Shown in pieces: positions 9,245-16,482 of a stretch of 24,392 nt of DNA. Below the pieces are notes generated by a model. The model was given only the letters and a program-made list of their open reading frames with translations. It searched no databases and had not been told where the DNA came from. Source of the DNA: Ottowia sp. GTDB lineage: Bacteria; Pseudomonadota; Gammaproteobacteria; Burkholderiales; Burkholderiaceae_C. Every line of letters begins with the position of its first letter. Position 1 is the first letter of the stretch. The translations under genes and the position numbers were made by a program. Location of the stretch: assembly GCA_023228705.1 (NCBI GenBank), contig JALOAS010000042.1:1-24392 (forward strand), in the 5' to 3' direction.

Positions 9245-9747
9245 TTGTTGCTTGCGCCGCATGGGCGGATGCGATAGGAATGGGCCCGCATGAGCTGGCC
9301 CGTGGCGGTGAGAGAGGTTCGGCTTCAGTCCGGGACTGGCGGCAGCTTTCTGCGGTTGCCTGGCAGTTGGCATGGGCGCGTCAGCGGCGCATGCGGGTGT
9401 CAGCGGGCCGGACCCGGGTCCGGGATCGGCCGTTCATGCGCACTGGCCCATCGGCGGTGCTCCGGCCGCGCGGCACGACGGCACGCGCTGGGCTTTCAAC
9501 AGGGGACGGCGCGTGGAATCCTGCCACCACTTGCGCCGCAACGGGATGTCGGCTGCGGTCATGCGGGCGGCTTGCAGCGGGTCAGACGGCCCCCGCATGC
9601 AGGCCCGGCACCCGGTGCCGGACGGCTGCGGCGATTTCATCGAACGTGGCAATTGCAACCATGACCTGGATATTCACCGGGTCCTGCGGCCTGAGCCTGA
9701 TTGTGGCCTATATGAGGCTGCACCATGTCGCGCCGTGGTTTGCCGCG
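9245..9747 (-). other. Long untranslated leader of rhlE (inferred); no recognised gene
   Basis: About 500 bases between the rhlE start and the good promoter match at 9748-9777 contain no recognisable protein gene on either strand. If that promoter drives rhlE, this is its 5' leader. It holds a 16-bp perfect palindrome, CCGGACCCGGGTCCGG at 9408-9423, which could fold into a GC-rich hairpin. It also holds short open frames on the minus strand, one of which is listed separately. Long leaders are known for cold-regulated RNA helicase genes such as E. coli deaD, so the arrangement is plausible, but the transcript start here is inferred only. The remaining 9778-9927 up to ettA shows only an isolated GATAAT at 9845-9850 on the plus strand without a matching -35. 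Confidence 0.35.
9434..9640 (-). CDS. Possible small ORF in the rhlE leader (68 aa, doubtful)
   Basis: An ATG-started frame of 68 codons on the same strand as rhlE, inside its presumed leader. By my hand count third codon positions are G or C in 58 of 68 codons, against about 44 and 47 at the first and second positions. This is a mild coding-like bias, but the high second-position value argues the other way. Its ATG overlaps the TGA of a preceding 29-codon frame that starts at 9727, and no clear ribosome site precedes it. The product would be basic (I-P-L-R-R-K-W-W-Q-D near the middle) with five cysteines and no recognised domain. It could be a leader ORF, a decayed gene or chance in GC-rich sequence; I lean to chance or leader. 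Confidence 0.17.
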   Translation of the reverse strand: MKSPQPSGTGCRACMRGPSDPLQAARMTAADIPLRRKWWQDSTRRPLLKAQRVPSCRAAGAPPMGQCA

Positions 9748-9777
9748 ATTATCGCACGGTTCTTGCCGAGGTTTCAA
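9748..9777 (-). promoter_or_regulatory. Sigma-70-type promoter, probably for rhlE
   Basis: On the minus strand TTGAAA (9777-9772) is followed after 18 bases by GATAAT (9753-9748), with an extended -10 TG one base upstream of the -10 (TGCGATAAT). Each hexamer matches the consensus at five of six positions. Transcription would start near 9741 and the first large gene reached is rhlE at 9244. This is the best promoter match I found in the window; no transcript data support it. Confidence 0.5.
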
Positions 9778-9927
9778 GCAGCACGCCCGTCATTCCCGAT
9801 GCGGCGTCGTATCCGCACGGTGCAGCGCTTCTTGCCTGCCCATTGATAATACGGGGTCAAGGTGCTTGCCGCGCGTGCAACGCGCCTGCCTTGCTTGTGT
9901 ATGTATGGACGGTTGGCCGGGGATGCA

Positions 9928-11589
9928 ATGGCTCAGTATGTATTTTCCATGAATCGTGTCAGCAAGATCGTGCCGCCCAAGCGGTACATCCTGAAGGACA
10001 TTTCGCTCAGTTTTTTCCCGGGCGCCAAGATAGGCGTGCTGGGGTTGAACGGCTCCGGCAAGTCCACGCTGCTCCGGATCATGGCGGGGGTGGACACCGA
10101 GATCGAGGGCGAGGCGCTGCCCATGCCGGGGCTGGAGATCGGCTACCTGCCGCAGGAGCCGCAGTTGACGCCCGGCCACACGGTACGCCAGGAAGTGGAG
10201 CAGGCCATGGGCGACGTGAAGGCGGCGCAGGCGCGGCTCGATGAAATCTACGCTGCCTACGCCGAGCCGGACGCCGATTTTGACGCGCTGGCCGAGGAGC
10301 AGGGCAAGCTGGAGGCCGTGATTGCAGCCGCCGGCACCGACAGCGAGCACCAGCTCGAGATTGCGGCGGACGCGCTGCGCCTGCCGCCCTGGGACGCGGT
10401 GGTGGACCGCCTGTCAGGCGGCGAGAAGCGCCGCGTGGCGCTGTGCCGCCTGCTCCTGTCGCGGCCGGACATGCTGCTGCTGGACGAGCCCACCAACCAC
10501 CTGGACGCCGAGAGCGTGCAATGGCTGGAGACGTTCCTGCACCGCTTCCCGGGCACGGTGGTGGCGGTGACGCACGACCGCTACTTCCTGGACAACGCAG
10601 CCGACTGGATCCTGGAGCTGGACCGGGGCCAGGGCATTCCCTGGAAGGGCAACTACTCTTCCTGGCTGGAGCAGAAGGAGGAGCGGCTCAGGCAGGAGCA
10701 AAGGAGCGAGGATGCGCGCGCCCGCTCTATCCGGAAAGAGCTGGAATGGGCGCGCCAGAACCCCAAGGGCCGGCAGGCCAAGAGCAAGGCGCGGCTGGCG
10801 CGTTTTGAGGAGCTGTCCGACCACGAGTACCAGAAGCGCAACGAGACGCAGGAGATCTTCATCCCGGTGGCCGAGCGGCTGGGGAACGAGGTGCTGGAGT
10901 TCCGCGGCGTCTCCAAGAGCTTTGGCGACAAGCTGCTCATGGACGACCTGAGCTTTCGCGTCCCGCCGGGCGCCATCGTCGGCATCATCGGGCCCAATGG
11001 CGCCGGCAAGTCCACGCTGTTCCGGCTGGTGGCCGGGCAGGAGCAGGCCGATTCAGGCGAGATCGTCCTGGGCCAGACCGTGCAGTTGGCCTTTGTCGAC
11101 CAGAGCCGCGACAGCCTGGTGGCCGACAAGACCGTGTGGGAGGAAATCTCCGACGGGCTGGACACGATCACCGTCGGCAGGTTCCAGATGCCCAGCCGCG
11201 CCTACGTCGGGCGCTTCAATTTCAGCGGGCAGGACCAGCAAAAGCGCGTGGGATCGCTCTCGGGTGGCGAGCGCGGCCGCCTGCACCTGGCCAAGACCTT
11301 GCGCCAGGGGGCCAACCTGCTGCTGCTGGACGAGCCGTCCAACGACCTGGACGTGCAGACGCTGCGCGCGCTGGAAGATGCGCTGCTGGAATTTGCCGGC
11401 AGCGTCATGGTCATCAGCCACGACCGCTGGTTCCTGGACCGCATCTGCACGCACATCCTGGCCGCCGAGGGTGACAGCCAGTGGTTCTTCTTTGACGGCA
11501 ACTACGCCGAATACGAGACGGACAAGGTCGAGCGCCTGGGCGAGGAAGCCGCCCGGCCGCGCCGCATGCGCTACAAGGCGCTCAAATGA
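9928..11589 (+). CDS. ettA: Energy-dependent translational throttle protein EttA (ABC-F ATPase)
   Basis: A 553-residue soluble ABC-F protein with two ATPase domains; E. coli EttA is 555 residues. Domain 1 has G-L-N-G-S-G-K-S at 39-46, L-S-G-G-E-K-R-R at 162-169 and L-L-L-D-E-P-T-N-H-L-D around 183-193. The charged linker at roughly 242-322 is the P-site tRNA interaction motif. Domain 2 has G-P-N-G-A-G-K-S at 355-362, L-S-G-G-E-R-G-R at 444-451 and L-L-L-L-D-E-P-S-N-D-L-D at 464-475. The N-D-L-D-x-x-T-L-R-A-L-E segment and the G-N-Y-A-E-Y-E ending are EttA-specific. EttA binds the ribosomal E site and gates the first elongation step according to ADP/ATP ratio. ATG 9928 is preceded by GGGGA four bases upstream. 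The frame extends 22 codons further upstream without family resemblance. It is divergent from rhlE and appears monocistronic. Confidence 0.95.
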   Translation: MAQYVFSMNRVSKIVPPKRYILKDISLSFFPGAKIGVLGLNGSGKSTLLRIMAGVDTEIEGEALPMPGLEIGYLPQEPQLTPGHTVRQEVEQAMGDVKAAQARLDEIYAAYAEPDADFDALAEEQGKLEAVIAAAGTDSEHQLEIAADALRLPPWDAVVDRLSGGEKRRVALCRLLLSRPDMLLLDEPTNHLDAESVQWLETFLHRFPGTVVAVTHDRYFLDNAADWILELDRGQGIPWKGNYSSWLEQKEERLRQEQRSEDARARSIRKELEWARQNPKGRQAKSKARLARFEELSDHEYQKRNETQEIFIPVAERLGNEVLEFRGVSKSFGDKLLMDDLSFRVPPGAIVGIIGPNGAGKSTLFRLVAGQEQADSGEIVLGQTVQLAFVDQSRDSLVADKTVWEEISDGLDTITVGRFQMPSRAYVGRFNFSGQDQQKRVGSLSGGERGRLHLAKTLRQGANLLLLDEPSNDLDVQTLRALEDALLEFAGSVMVISHDRWFLDRICTHILAAEGDSQWFFFDGNYAEYETDKVERLGEEAARPRRMRYKALK

Positions 11590-11652
11590 GCCGGCGTCAT
11601 GCGCCGTGCCCAAAATGCGGGACAATGGACGCCTGCCTGTTGCCCGGACCGA

Positions 11653-11844
11653 TCATCCCAGGAGCCAGCAGTTGGTGCACCGGATGACAGATGATCTCGG
11701 CCCTTGCGGGCCTTGGATGAAAGCCGCCTGTGGCGGCTCATGATGCATCATGGCGGCGCAGCCGCAGTCATTGCAGCCGCGCAGCGGCGCGGTCATCAAA
11801 GCGCCAGCGAGGTCATCGGCGATGCGCTTGAAGTTGCTGGGCAT
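11653..11844 (-). CDS. Possible small cysteine-rich protein, unrecognised (doubtful)
   Basis: A 63-codon frame on the minus strand that fits entirely inside the space between ettA and the next gene. A GGA sits four bases before ATG 11844. The N-terminal half uses G/C-ending codons as local genes do and would encode an amphipathic start (F-K-R-I-A-D-D-L-A-G-A-L-M), then C-x-x-C-x-C around 24-29, two histidines, and C-x-x-C near the end. That cysteine spacing could bind a metal, but I recognise no family. The second half has weaker codon bias and overlaps the hairpin cluster at 11699-11788, so the frame may be accidental. If real it would be transcribed against ettA. Confidence 0.22.
   Translation of the reverse strand: MPSNFKRIADDLAGALMTAPLRGCNDCGCAAMMHHEPPQAAFIQGPQGPRSSVIRCTNCWLLG
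11699..11788. repeat. Cluster of short GC-rich hairpins downstream of ettA
   Basis: Within 90 bases there are three inverted repeats and one palindrome. GGCCC-TTGC-GGGCC spans 11699-11712. A 7-bp stem AGCCGCC with loop TGT and arm GGCGGCT spans 11722-11738. The palindrome ATGATGCATCAT is at 11740-11751. GCCGC-GCA-GCGGC spans 11776-11788. None is followed by a T-run on either strand, so they are not intrinsic terminators. They may stabilise the ettA 3' end, form part of a small RNA or belong to a dispersed palindromic element. The structure is seen; the role is unknown. Confidence 0.45.
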
Positions 11845-11907
11845 CGCTTCCAATCATGAGAAGATGTTGTGAACACAAGGCAGCGGTCAACCGCTGAATT
11901 CAGGATC

Positions 11908-12321
11908 ATGTTGCGCCGCACGCAAAAACGCCCGACCCCCGTGTACGCCTGGATGCTGGCGCTGGCCGCCGCCGCAGCGCTGCTGCTGGCCGCGGCGCCG
12001 GCGGCGGCGCAGGTGACGCGGCTGTTTCCCCACGACGCCGAGCGCGGTCACATCACGTTCGAGCCGCAGTCCCGGCTCGTGCGCGTTGACGGCAAGCCCG
12101 AGCGGCTGGGGCCGGGCGTGCAGGTTCGTGACGAGAGGGGGCGCGCGCCGCCCCTGGGTACGCTGGCCGGGCAGACCCTGCTGGCGCACTACGTGCGCGA
12201 CGCCAGCGGCGCGATTTTCCGCATCTGGATCCTGACCCCGAAAGAAGCCGGCAGGCCGGCGCCCGGCAAGTCCGCTCGCAAGGGCTGGGATGATCCCGAG
12301 CCGTTTCGCTATCTGAATTGA
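11908..12321 (+). CDS. Small exported protein of unknown function
   Basis: A 137-residue protein with a clear Sec signal peptide: a basic start (L-R-R-T-Q-K-R), a hydrophobic Ala/Leu core of about 20 residues, and A-P-A-A-A-Q as the probable cleavage region near residue 35. The mature part of about 100 residues is short and beta-rich in appearance (H-I-T-F-E, R-L-V-R-V-D-G, L-G-P-G-V-Q-V, L-L-A-H-Y-V-R-D) and ends in a W-I-L-T-P-x-E-A motif. It resembles, from memory, unnamed small periplasmic proteins found in Burkholderiales, but no function is known to me. ATG 11908 has CAGGA close upstream. A GTG at 11869 would add 13 residues ahead of the signal peptide and is less likely. miaB starts 32 bases downstream, so the two may be cotranscribed. 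No catalytic residues or cysteines are visible. Confidence 0.8.
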   Translation: MLRRTQKRPTPVYAWMLALAAAAALLLAAAPAAAQVTRLFPHDAERGHITFEPQSRLVRVDGKPERLGPGVQVRDERGRAPPLGTLAGQTLLAHYVRDASGAIFRIWILTPKEAGRPAPGKSARKGWDDPEPFRYLN

Positions 12322-12353
12322 AGCGTCACCGCAGTGGTGGCGCTTGCAAGAAC

Positions 12354-13694
12354 ATGTCGCAAAAACTGTACATCAAGACCTTTGGCTGCCAGATGAACGA
12401 GTACGACTCGTCCAGGATCTCGGATCTCATGGGGCAAGCCGAGGGCTACGAACTCACGCAGGACCCGGAGCAGGCGGACCTCATCGTCTTCAACACCTGC
12501 TCGGTGCGCGAGAAGGCGCAGGAAAAGGTGTTTTCCGACCTGGGACGCGTCAAGCACCTGAAGGACAAGGGCACGCTGATTGGCGTGGGTGGCTGCGTGG
12601 CCAGCCAGGAGGGCCGGGAAATCATCAGGCGCGCGCCCTACGTGGACGTGGTGTTTGGCCCGCAAACGCTGCATCGGCTGCCCGGCCTGCTTGCCAAGCG
12701 GCGGCGCAGCGGCACGCCGCAGGTGGACGTGGCGTTCCCCGAGATCGAGAAGTTCGACAACCTGCCGCCGGCGCGCGTGGACGGGGTGACTGCCTTTGTC
12801 TCGATCATGGAAGGCTGCTCCAAGTACTGCAGCTATTGCGTGGTGCCGTACACGCGCGGCGAGGAGTTCAGCCGGCCGTTCGAGGACGTGCTGACCGAGG
12901 TGGCCGACCTGGCCGACCACGGCGTGCGCGAGGTCAACCTGCTGGGGCAGAACGTCAATGCGTACAACGGGACCATGGGCGATACCGACGAGCGCTGCGA
13001 CTTTGCCACGCTGCTCGAGTACGTGGCCGAGATCCCCGGCATTGAGCGCATCCGCTACACTACCAGCCACCCCAAGGACTTCACGCAGGCGCTGGTCGAT
13101 GCCTATGGCAAGGTTGACAAGCTGGTCAGCCACCTGCACCTGCCGGTGCAGCACGCCAGCGACCGCGTGCTGGCCATGATGAAGCGCGGGTACAGCGCAC
13201 TGGAGTACAAGAGCATCATCCGCCGCCTGCGCCAGGTGCGGCCGGGCATCAGCATCTCCAGCGACTTCATCGTCGGCTTCCCGGGCGAGCGCGATGAAGA
13301 CTTTGACCAGCTGATGGCGCTGGTCGAAGACATCGGCTTTGACACCAGCTTCAGCTTCATCTACAGCCCGCGCCCGGGAACGCCTGCGGCGAACCTGGTC
13401 GACCGCACGCCGCACGAGGTGAAGCTGGCGCGGCTGCACCGCCTGCAGGCGGCGCTGCAGGCGCACGCGCGCGACATCAGCGCCAGCCGCGTGGGCACGG
13501 TGCAGCGCATCCTGGTCGAAGGCCCCTCGCGCAAGGACGAGCGCGAGCTGAGCGGACGCACCGAGTGCAACCGCGTTGTCAACTTCAACGCGGGCCCGGA
13601 CGGCAGCCGATTGATCGGCTCCATGCTTGACTTGGACATCACGCAGGCCATGCCCAATTCGCTGCGCGGCCGGATTTGCGTGGCGGCCGCTTGA
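12354..13694 (+). CDS. miaB: tRNA-2-methylthio-N6-dimethylallyladenosine synthase MiaB
   Basis: A 446-residue radical SAM methylthiotransferase that converts i6A37 to ms2i6A37 in tRNAs reading UNN codons. The N-terminal UPF0004 domain carries the three ligands of the auxiliary 4Fe-4S cluster: Cys12 (F-G-C-Q-M-N), Cys49 (N-T-C-S-V-R) and Cys81 (G-G-C-V-A). The radical SAM cluster motif C-S-K-Y-C-S-Y-C is at 155-162, followed by V-V-P-Y-T-R-G-E-E. A TRAM RNA-binding domain occupies roughly the last 70 residues. ATG 12354 opens M-S-Q-K-L-Y-I-K-T-F-G-C, as in other MiaB proteins. An upstream in-frame TTG at 12318 would overlap the previous gene and is not needed. The ribosome site is weak. The following phosphatase gene begins within a few bases of the stop. 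Its two clusters make it a likely client of Fe-S assembly. Confidence 0.97.
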   Translation: MSQKLYIKTFGCQMNEYDSSRISDLMGQAEGYELTQDPEQADLIVFNTCSVREKAQEKVFSDLGRVKHLKDKGTLIGVGGCVASQEGREIIRRAPYVDVVFGPQTLHRLPGLLAKRRRSGTPQVDVAFPEIEKFDNLPPARVDGVTAFVSIMEGCSKYCSYCVVPYTRGEEFSRPFEDVLTEVADLADHGVREVNLLGQNVNAYNGTMGDTDERCDFATLLEYVAEIPGIERIRYTTSHPKDFTQALVDAYGKVDKLVSHLHLPVQHASDRVLAMMKRGYSALEYKSIIRRLRQVRPGISISSDFIVGFPGERDEDFDQLMALVEDIGFDTSFSFIYSPRPGTPAANLVDRTPHEVKLARLHRLQAALQAHARDISASRVGTVQRILVEGPSRKDERELSGRTECNRVVNFNAGPDGSRLIGSMLDLDITQAMPNSLRGRICVAAA

Positions 13695-13696
13695 GC

Positions 13697-14494
13697 GTGA
13701 ACGTGCGTCGACCGGACGATACAGGAAGCGCTGCGCCGGCAGGCACCGGCGCCGGATCGCGCGCGCTGGACCTGGCGGGGGCGTCCAATTTCCGCGACCT
13801 GGGTGGCTACTACACGGCCGACGGGCGCCAGGTGCGCTGGCGCCTGCTGTACCGCTCGGACCAGTTGGCTGCGCTGGCGCCGGACGATGTGGCCAGGCTG
13901 CAGGCCCTGGGCATCGGCCGTGCGCTGGACTTCCGGGGCGAGCAGGAATGTGCGGCGGCTGCGTACGCGTGGCCCGGCATGGTCCGACATGCGCTGTCCA
14001 TAGAGCCCACGGTGGTGCAGGAAGTGCAGTCGCTCCTGGCGGCCGGCCGTACGCTCACGGCAGAGGACGCAGTGTTGCTCATGAAGCAGACCTACCGCCA
14101 TTTTGTGACCGACTGCCAGGCGCAGTACCGCGAGCTGTTTGAACACCTGCTTGCCGGCCCGGGCCCACTGGTATTCCACTGCACCGCCGGCAAGGACCGG
14201 ACCGGGCTGGCTGCGGCGCTGATCCTGCGCGCGCTGGGCGTGCCCATGGCACAGGTCATGGAGGATTACCTGTTGACCAACCGCCTGTACAAGGAGCCGG
14301 CGAGCGTGACTGGCGTGCTGTCACCGGACGTTGTCGCGATCCTGTGGCGGGTTCAGCCCGGTTTTCTGCGGGCGGCGCTGCAGGTGCTGGAGCAGGACTT
14401 CGGCGGCATGGCGGCGTACCTGGAACAGGCGCTGGGCATTGCCGGGCCGGAGCGGCAGCGGCTGGCCGAGCTGTACCTGGAGCCCGCGCGCTGA
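13697..14494 (+). CDS. Tyrosine-protein-phosphatase-like protein (Y_phosphatase3 type)
   Basis: About 265 residues with the P-loop phosphatase signature H-C-T-A-G-K-D-R-T-G at 161-170: the catalytic Cys162 and Arg168 in a C-x5-R loop. N-F-R-D-L-G-G-Y at 31-38 is the hallmark start of this bacterial family, which resembles both protein tyrosine and phosphoinositide phosphatases. The A-G-K-D-R loop, with Lys and Asp before the Arg, matches family members reported to act on phosphoinositides as well as phosphotyrosine; the substrate here is unknown. No signal peptide is seen, so it is probably cytoplasmic. There is no ATG near the expected start. Candidates are TTG 13691 (overlapping the miaB stop as TTGA), GTG 13697 and GTG 13703. 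I chose 13697, but the choice is uncertain by a few residues. It probably shares a transcript with miaB and converges on the membrane glycosyltransferase gene. Confidence 0.83.
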   Translation: MNVRRPDDTGSAAPAGTGAGSRALDLAGASNFRDLGGYYTADGRQVRWRLLYRSDQLAALAPDDVARLQALGIGRALDFRGEQECAAAAYAWPGMVRHALSIEPTVVQEVQSLLAAGRTLTAEDAVLLMKQTYRHFVTDCQAQYRELFEHLLAGPGPLVFHCTAGKDRTGLAAALILRALGVPMAQVMEDYLLTNRLYKEPASVTGVLSPDVVAILWRVQPGFLRAALQVLEQDFGGMAAYLEQALGIAGPERQRLAELYLEPAR

Positions 14495-14529
14495 GCGACG
14501 AGTCGACCGGGCTCTTGGATCACGGTTGC

Positions 14530-16248
14530 TCAGCCACCTGCTGCGCGCCGGTAGACCAGCAGCGTTTCCTGCGCTCGCGTCGGGCGCGGCACTTCCGCCA
14601 CCAGCTGCCATGTCGGCGCCAGGTCCGCCTCACGCAGGCTGGCGCGTGCGGCCGGCGTGATCAGCAGCCACGGGCACCCGGCTGCCTTCAGGCCTGCGGC
14701 CGGTTGCGTGCGCCAGCCGCCATGGAACTGCACCGCGGCAAGCTGTGCCGTGGTCAGCCCGCCTACCTGTACGCAGCGTGCATCGCCGACGATGTCGCGG
14801 ATGGCAAGGATCTGCGGCGCCAGGCTGCGGCCGTAGTTGAGACCGGGCAGCCACAGCGTGGTGAGCAGCACCCAGCACAGCGTGGTTCCGGCTGCCGGCA
14901 GCACCAGGCTCTTCCACAGCGCCGGCCGGTGGCGTGCCGTGCGCCACCGCGCCAGCGCGATCCAGGCCGCGGTGCCCAGGACGGCAAGCAGGAACGCGGA
15001 CAGGTGGAAAGACAGCTCGAACCCCGGTGCCAGCCGGGCCACGTTGGACGCGGGCTTGGCCGGGACGCCGGTTTGCAGCGAGATCCAGACCACCCAGATG
15101 ATGATGGCCCAGGCGCTGAAGAACAACACCGTGAACCAGTCTATGAGCGCCGCTGCGCTGCGCTTGAACGTGGGCAGCGCAAACGCAGCCAGCGTCGCCA
15201 GCGCCGGCAGCGCGAGGAACAGCGTCCGGCCATGGTCCAGCGTGAAGACGGTAGCCAGGAGCGGCGCTCCGGCGATGAGCAGCGGCAGGCCCAGGTGGCG
15301 GTTGCGTGCGGGATGGCGCATCTGGTGGCGCCAGCGCCACAGCGCCCACAGCACGAACGGCCAGGCGGGCCAGGTGAACCAGATGAGCAGCTTGCCCAGC
15401 GAGTTCCAGCTGTCGGTGCCAAAACGCCAGCGCGGCGCGCGCCATTCATCACCGGCAGCCAGCAGCAGCAGCGCGCAGGCGGCTGCGACCAGGCACAGGA
15501 TCCAGCGTGCACGCCGGCGCATTGCGGCTGGCAGGTGGCGCGTGGCCGGCGCAAAAAGCGCAACGGCGACCACGAGCGCGTACACCAGCGCCAGCATGGG
15601 CGCACCCGACAGGCTCAGGCCCAGGAGCCCGCAGGGCAGGGCAATGCCCGACTGCGCGGTCCGGGCCGGCAGCACCGCCAGGCCATAGAATGCCAGCGTG
15701 CTGAAAAACAGTTGCGCCAGCGCCGGCGTTGTCTCGTGCGAGAACTGCGCCAGCCCCAGCGTGGCCACCAGCGCCAGCACGCCGCCGTCTGCCAGCGTCC
15801 GCGCGTAGTCCCTGGCCGACGCTTCGCCGCCAAAGGCAAAGCTCACCGGTGCGGCCGAGACATGGCGGGCCAGGTGGTAGGTGGCGTACCAGGTGGCAGC
15901 CAGGATGCCGACAAGCATGAGCATGAACGGCAGCCGCGCAGCAAGCCCTGGTGACAGGCCGGGTGGCGCCAGCTGCAGCGCCCAGGCACCCAGCCAGTAG
16001 GGCAGCAGGGCGCCGGCGTCGCCAGCGTGCCCCATCAGCGCCGGATGCAGCCAGTCGTCCAGGCTGCGGCTCTGCGAGAGTGCCCGCATGATGCCGAACG
16101 ACGCCAGGTCGACGTCCCTCCATGGATCGCGGCCGACGAAACCGGGGATGGTGTACGCCAGGCACAGGAACCACAATGCCCAGCGCGGGAGGCGCCGCAC
16201 GGCCTCCTGCGAGACGAGGGCAGGACTGGGGTCGTCGCTGCGGCTCAT
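14530..16248 (-). CDS. ArnT/GT39-like polytopic membrane glycosyltransferase (predicted)
   Basis: A 572-residue integral membrane protein with about ten or more hydrophobic segments and a soluble C-terminal domain of roughly 100 residues after the last segment. After the first membrane segment comes G-R-D-P-W-R-D-V-D at 39-47. Its acidic residues match the position of the catalytic Asp in the first periplasmic loop of the GT39/GT83 (PMT, ArnT) superfamily. These enzymes move sugars from a polyprenyl-phosphate donor to lipids or proteins outside the inner membrane. Donor and acceptor cannot be told here. ATG 16248 gives a natural N-terminus just ahead of the first membrane segment. The frame extends upstream but without membrane character. 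No good ribosome site is seen. The terminator at 16398-16434 separates it from the L31 gene, so it should have its own promoter in 16249-16397, where none is obvious. Confidence 0.75.
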   Translation of the reverse strand: MSRSDDPSPALVSQEAVRRLPRWALWFLCLAYTIPGFVGRDPWRDVDLASFGIMRALSQSRSLDDWLHPALMGHAGDAGALLPYWLGAWALQLAPPGLSPGLAARLPFMLMLVGILAATWYATYHLARHVSAAPVSFAFGGEASARDYARTLADGGVLALVATLGLAQFSHETTPALAQLFFSTLAFYGLAVLPARTAQSGIALPCGLLGLSLSGAPMLALVYALVVAVALFAPATRHLPAAMRRRARWILCLVAAACALLLLAAGDEWRAPRWRFGTDSWNSLGKLLIWFTWPAWPFVLWALWRWRHQMRHPARNRHLGLPLLIAGAPLLATVFTLDHGRTLFLALPALATLAAFALPTFKRSAAALIDWFTVLFFSAWAIIIWVVWISLQTGVPAKPASNVARLAPGFELSFHLSAFLLAVLGTAAWIALARWRTARHRPALWKSLVLPAAGTTLCWVLLTTLWLPGLNYGRSLAPQILAIRDIVGDARCVQVGGLTTAQLAAVQFHGGWRTQPAAGLKAAGCPWLLITPAARASLREADLAPTWQLVAEVPRPTRAQETLLVYRRAAGG

Positions 16249-16397
16249 GGAGCGGTTGTTGTCAACGTCAGCGGGACGCGAGGCATGGCAGCTGGTGCAG
16301 GTTCGGGATGGCGTGGCCGGGCTGGCGGTTGCCGAGCGCCTGCCCGCGCCGGTGCTTGCGGCCAGCTGCGGGCGCGGCACCGCCGGTTTTCAGGCAC

Positions 16398-16434
16398 AAA
16401 AAAACAAGGCAGCACGCGTTGTCGTACTGCCTTG
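16398..16434 (-). terminator. Intrinsic terminator after the L31 gene
   Basis: On the minus strand CAAGGCAG pairs with CTGCCTTG (8 bp), with an additional ACG/CGT pairing inside the 14-base loop, followed directly by seven T residues (16404-16398). It lies 48 bases past the L31 stop and ends the rho-L31 transcription unit before the membrane glycosyltransferase gene. Confidence 0.85.
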
Positions 16435-16482
16435 CCTGTTTGCTGCTGGCTGCACCTGCAGGCTTGCGCCCGCGGTGCCTGC

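Noticed and set aside
9661..9846. Plus-strand 61-codon frame with a hydrophobic start in the ettA upstream region
   Set aside because: No ribosome site, no recognised motif, and it overlaps the better-supported minus-strand promoter.
9845..9850. GATAAT upstream of ettA as its promoter
   Set aside because: There is no -35-like hexamer at 15-19 bases and no extended -10, so it is not listed as a promoter.
14344..15954. Open frame of 536 codons on the plus strand
   Set aside because: It is antisense to the membrane glycosyltransferase; Gln/Arg/Gly-rich with no domain.
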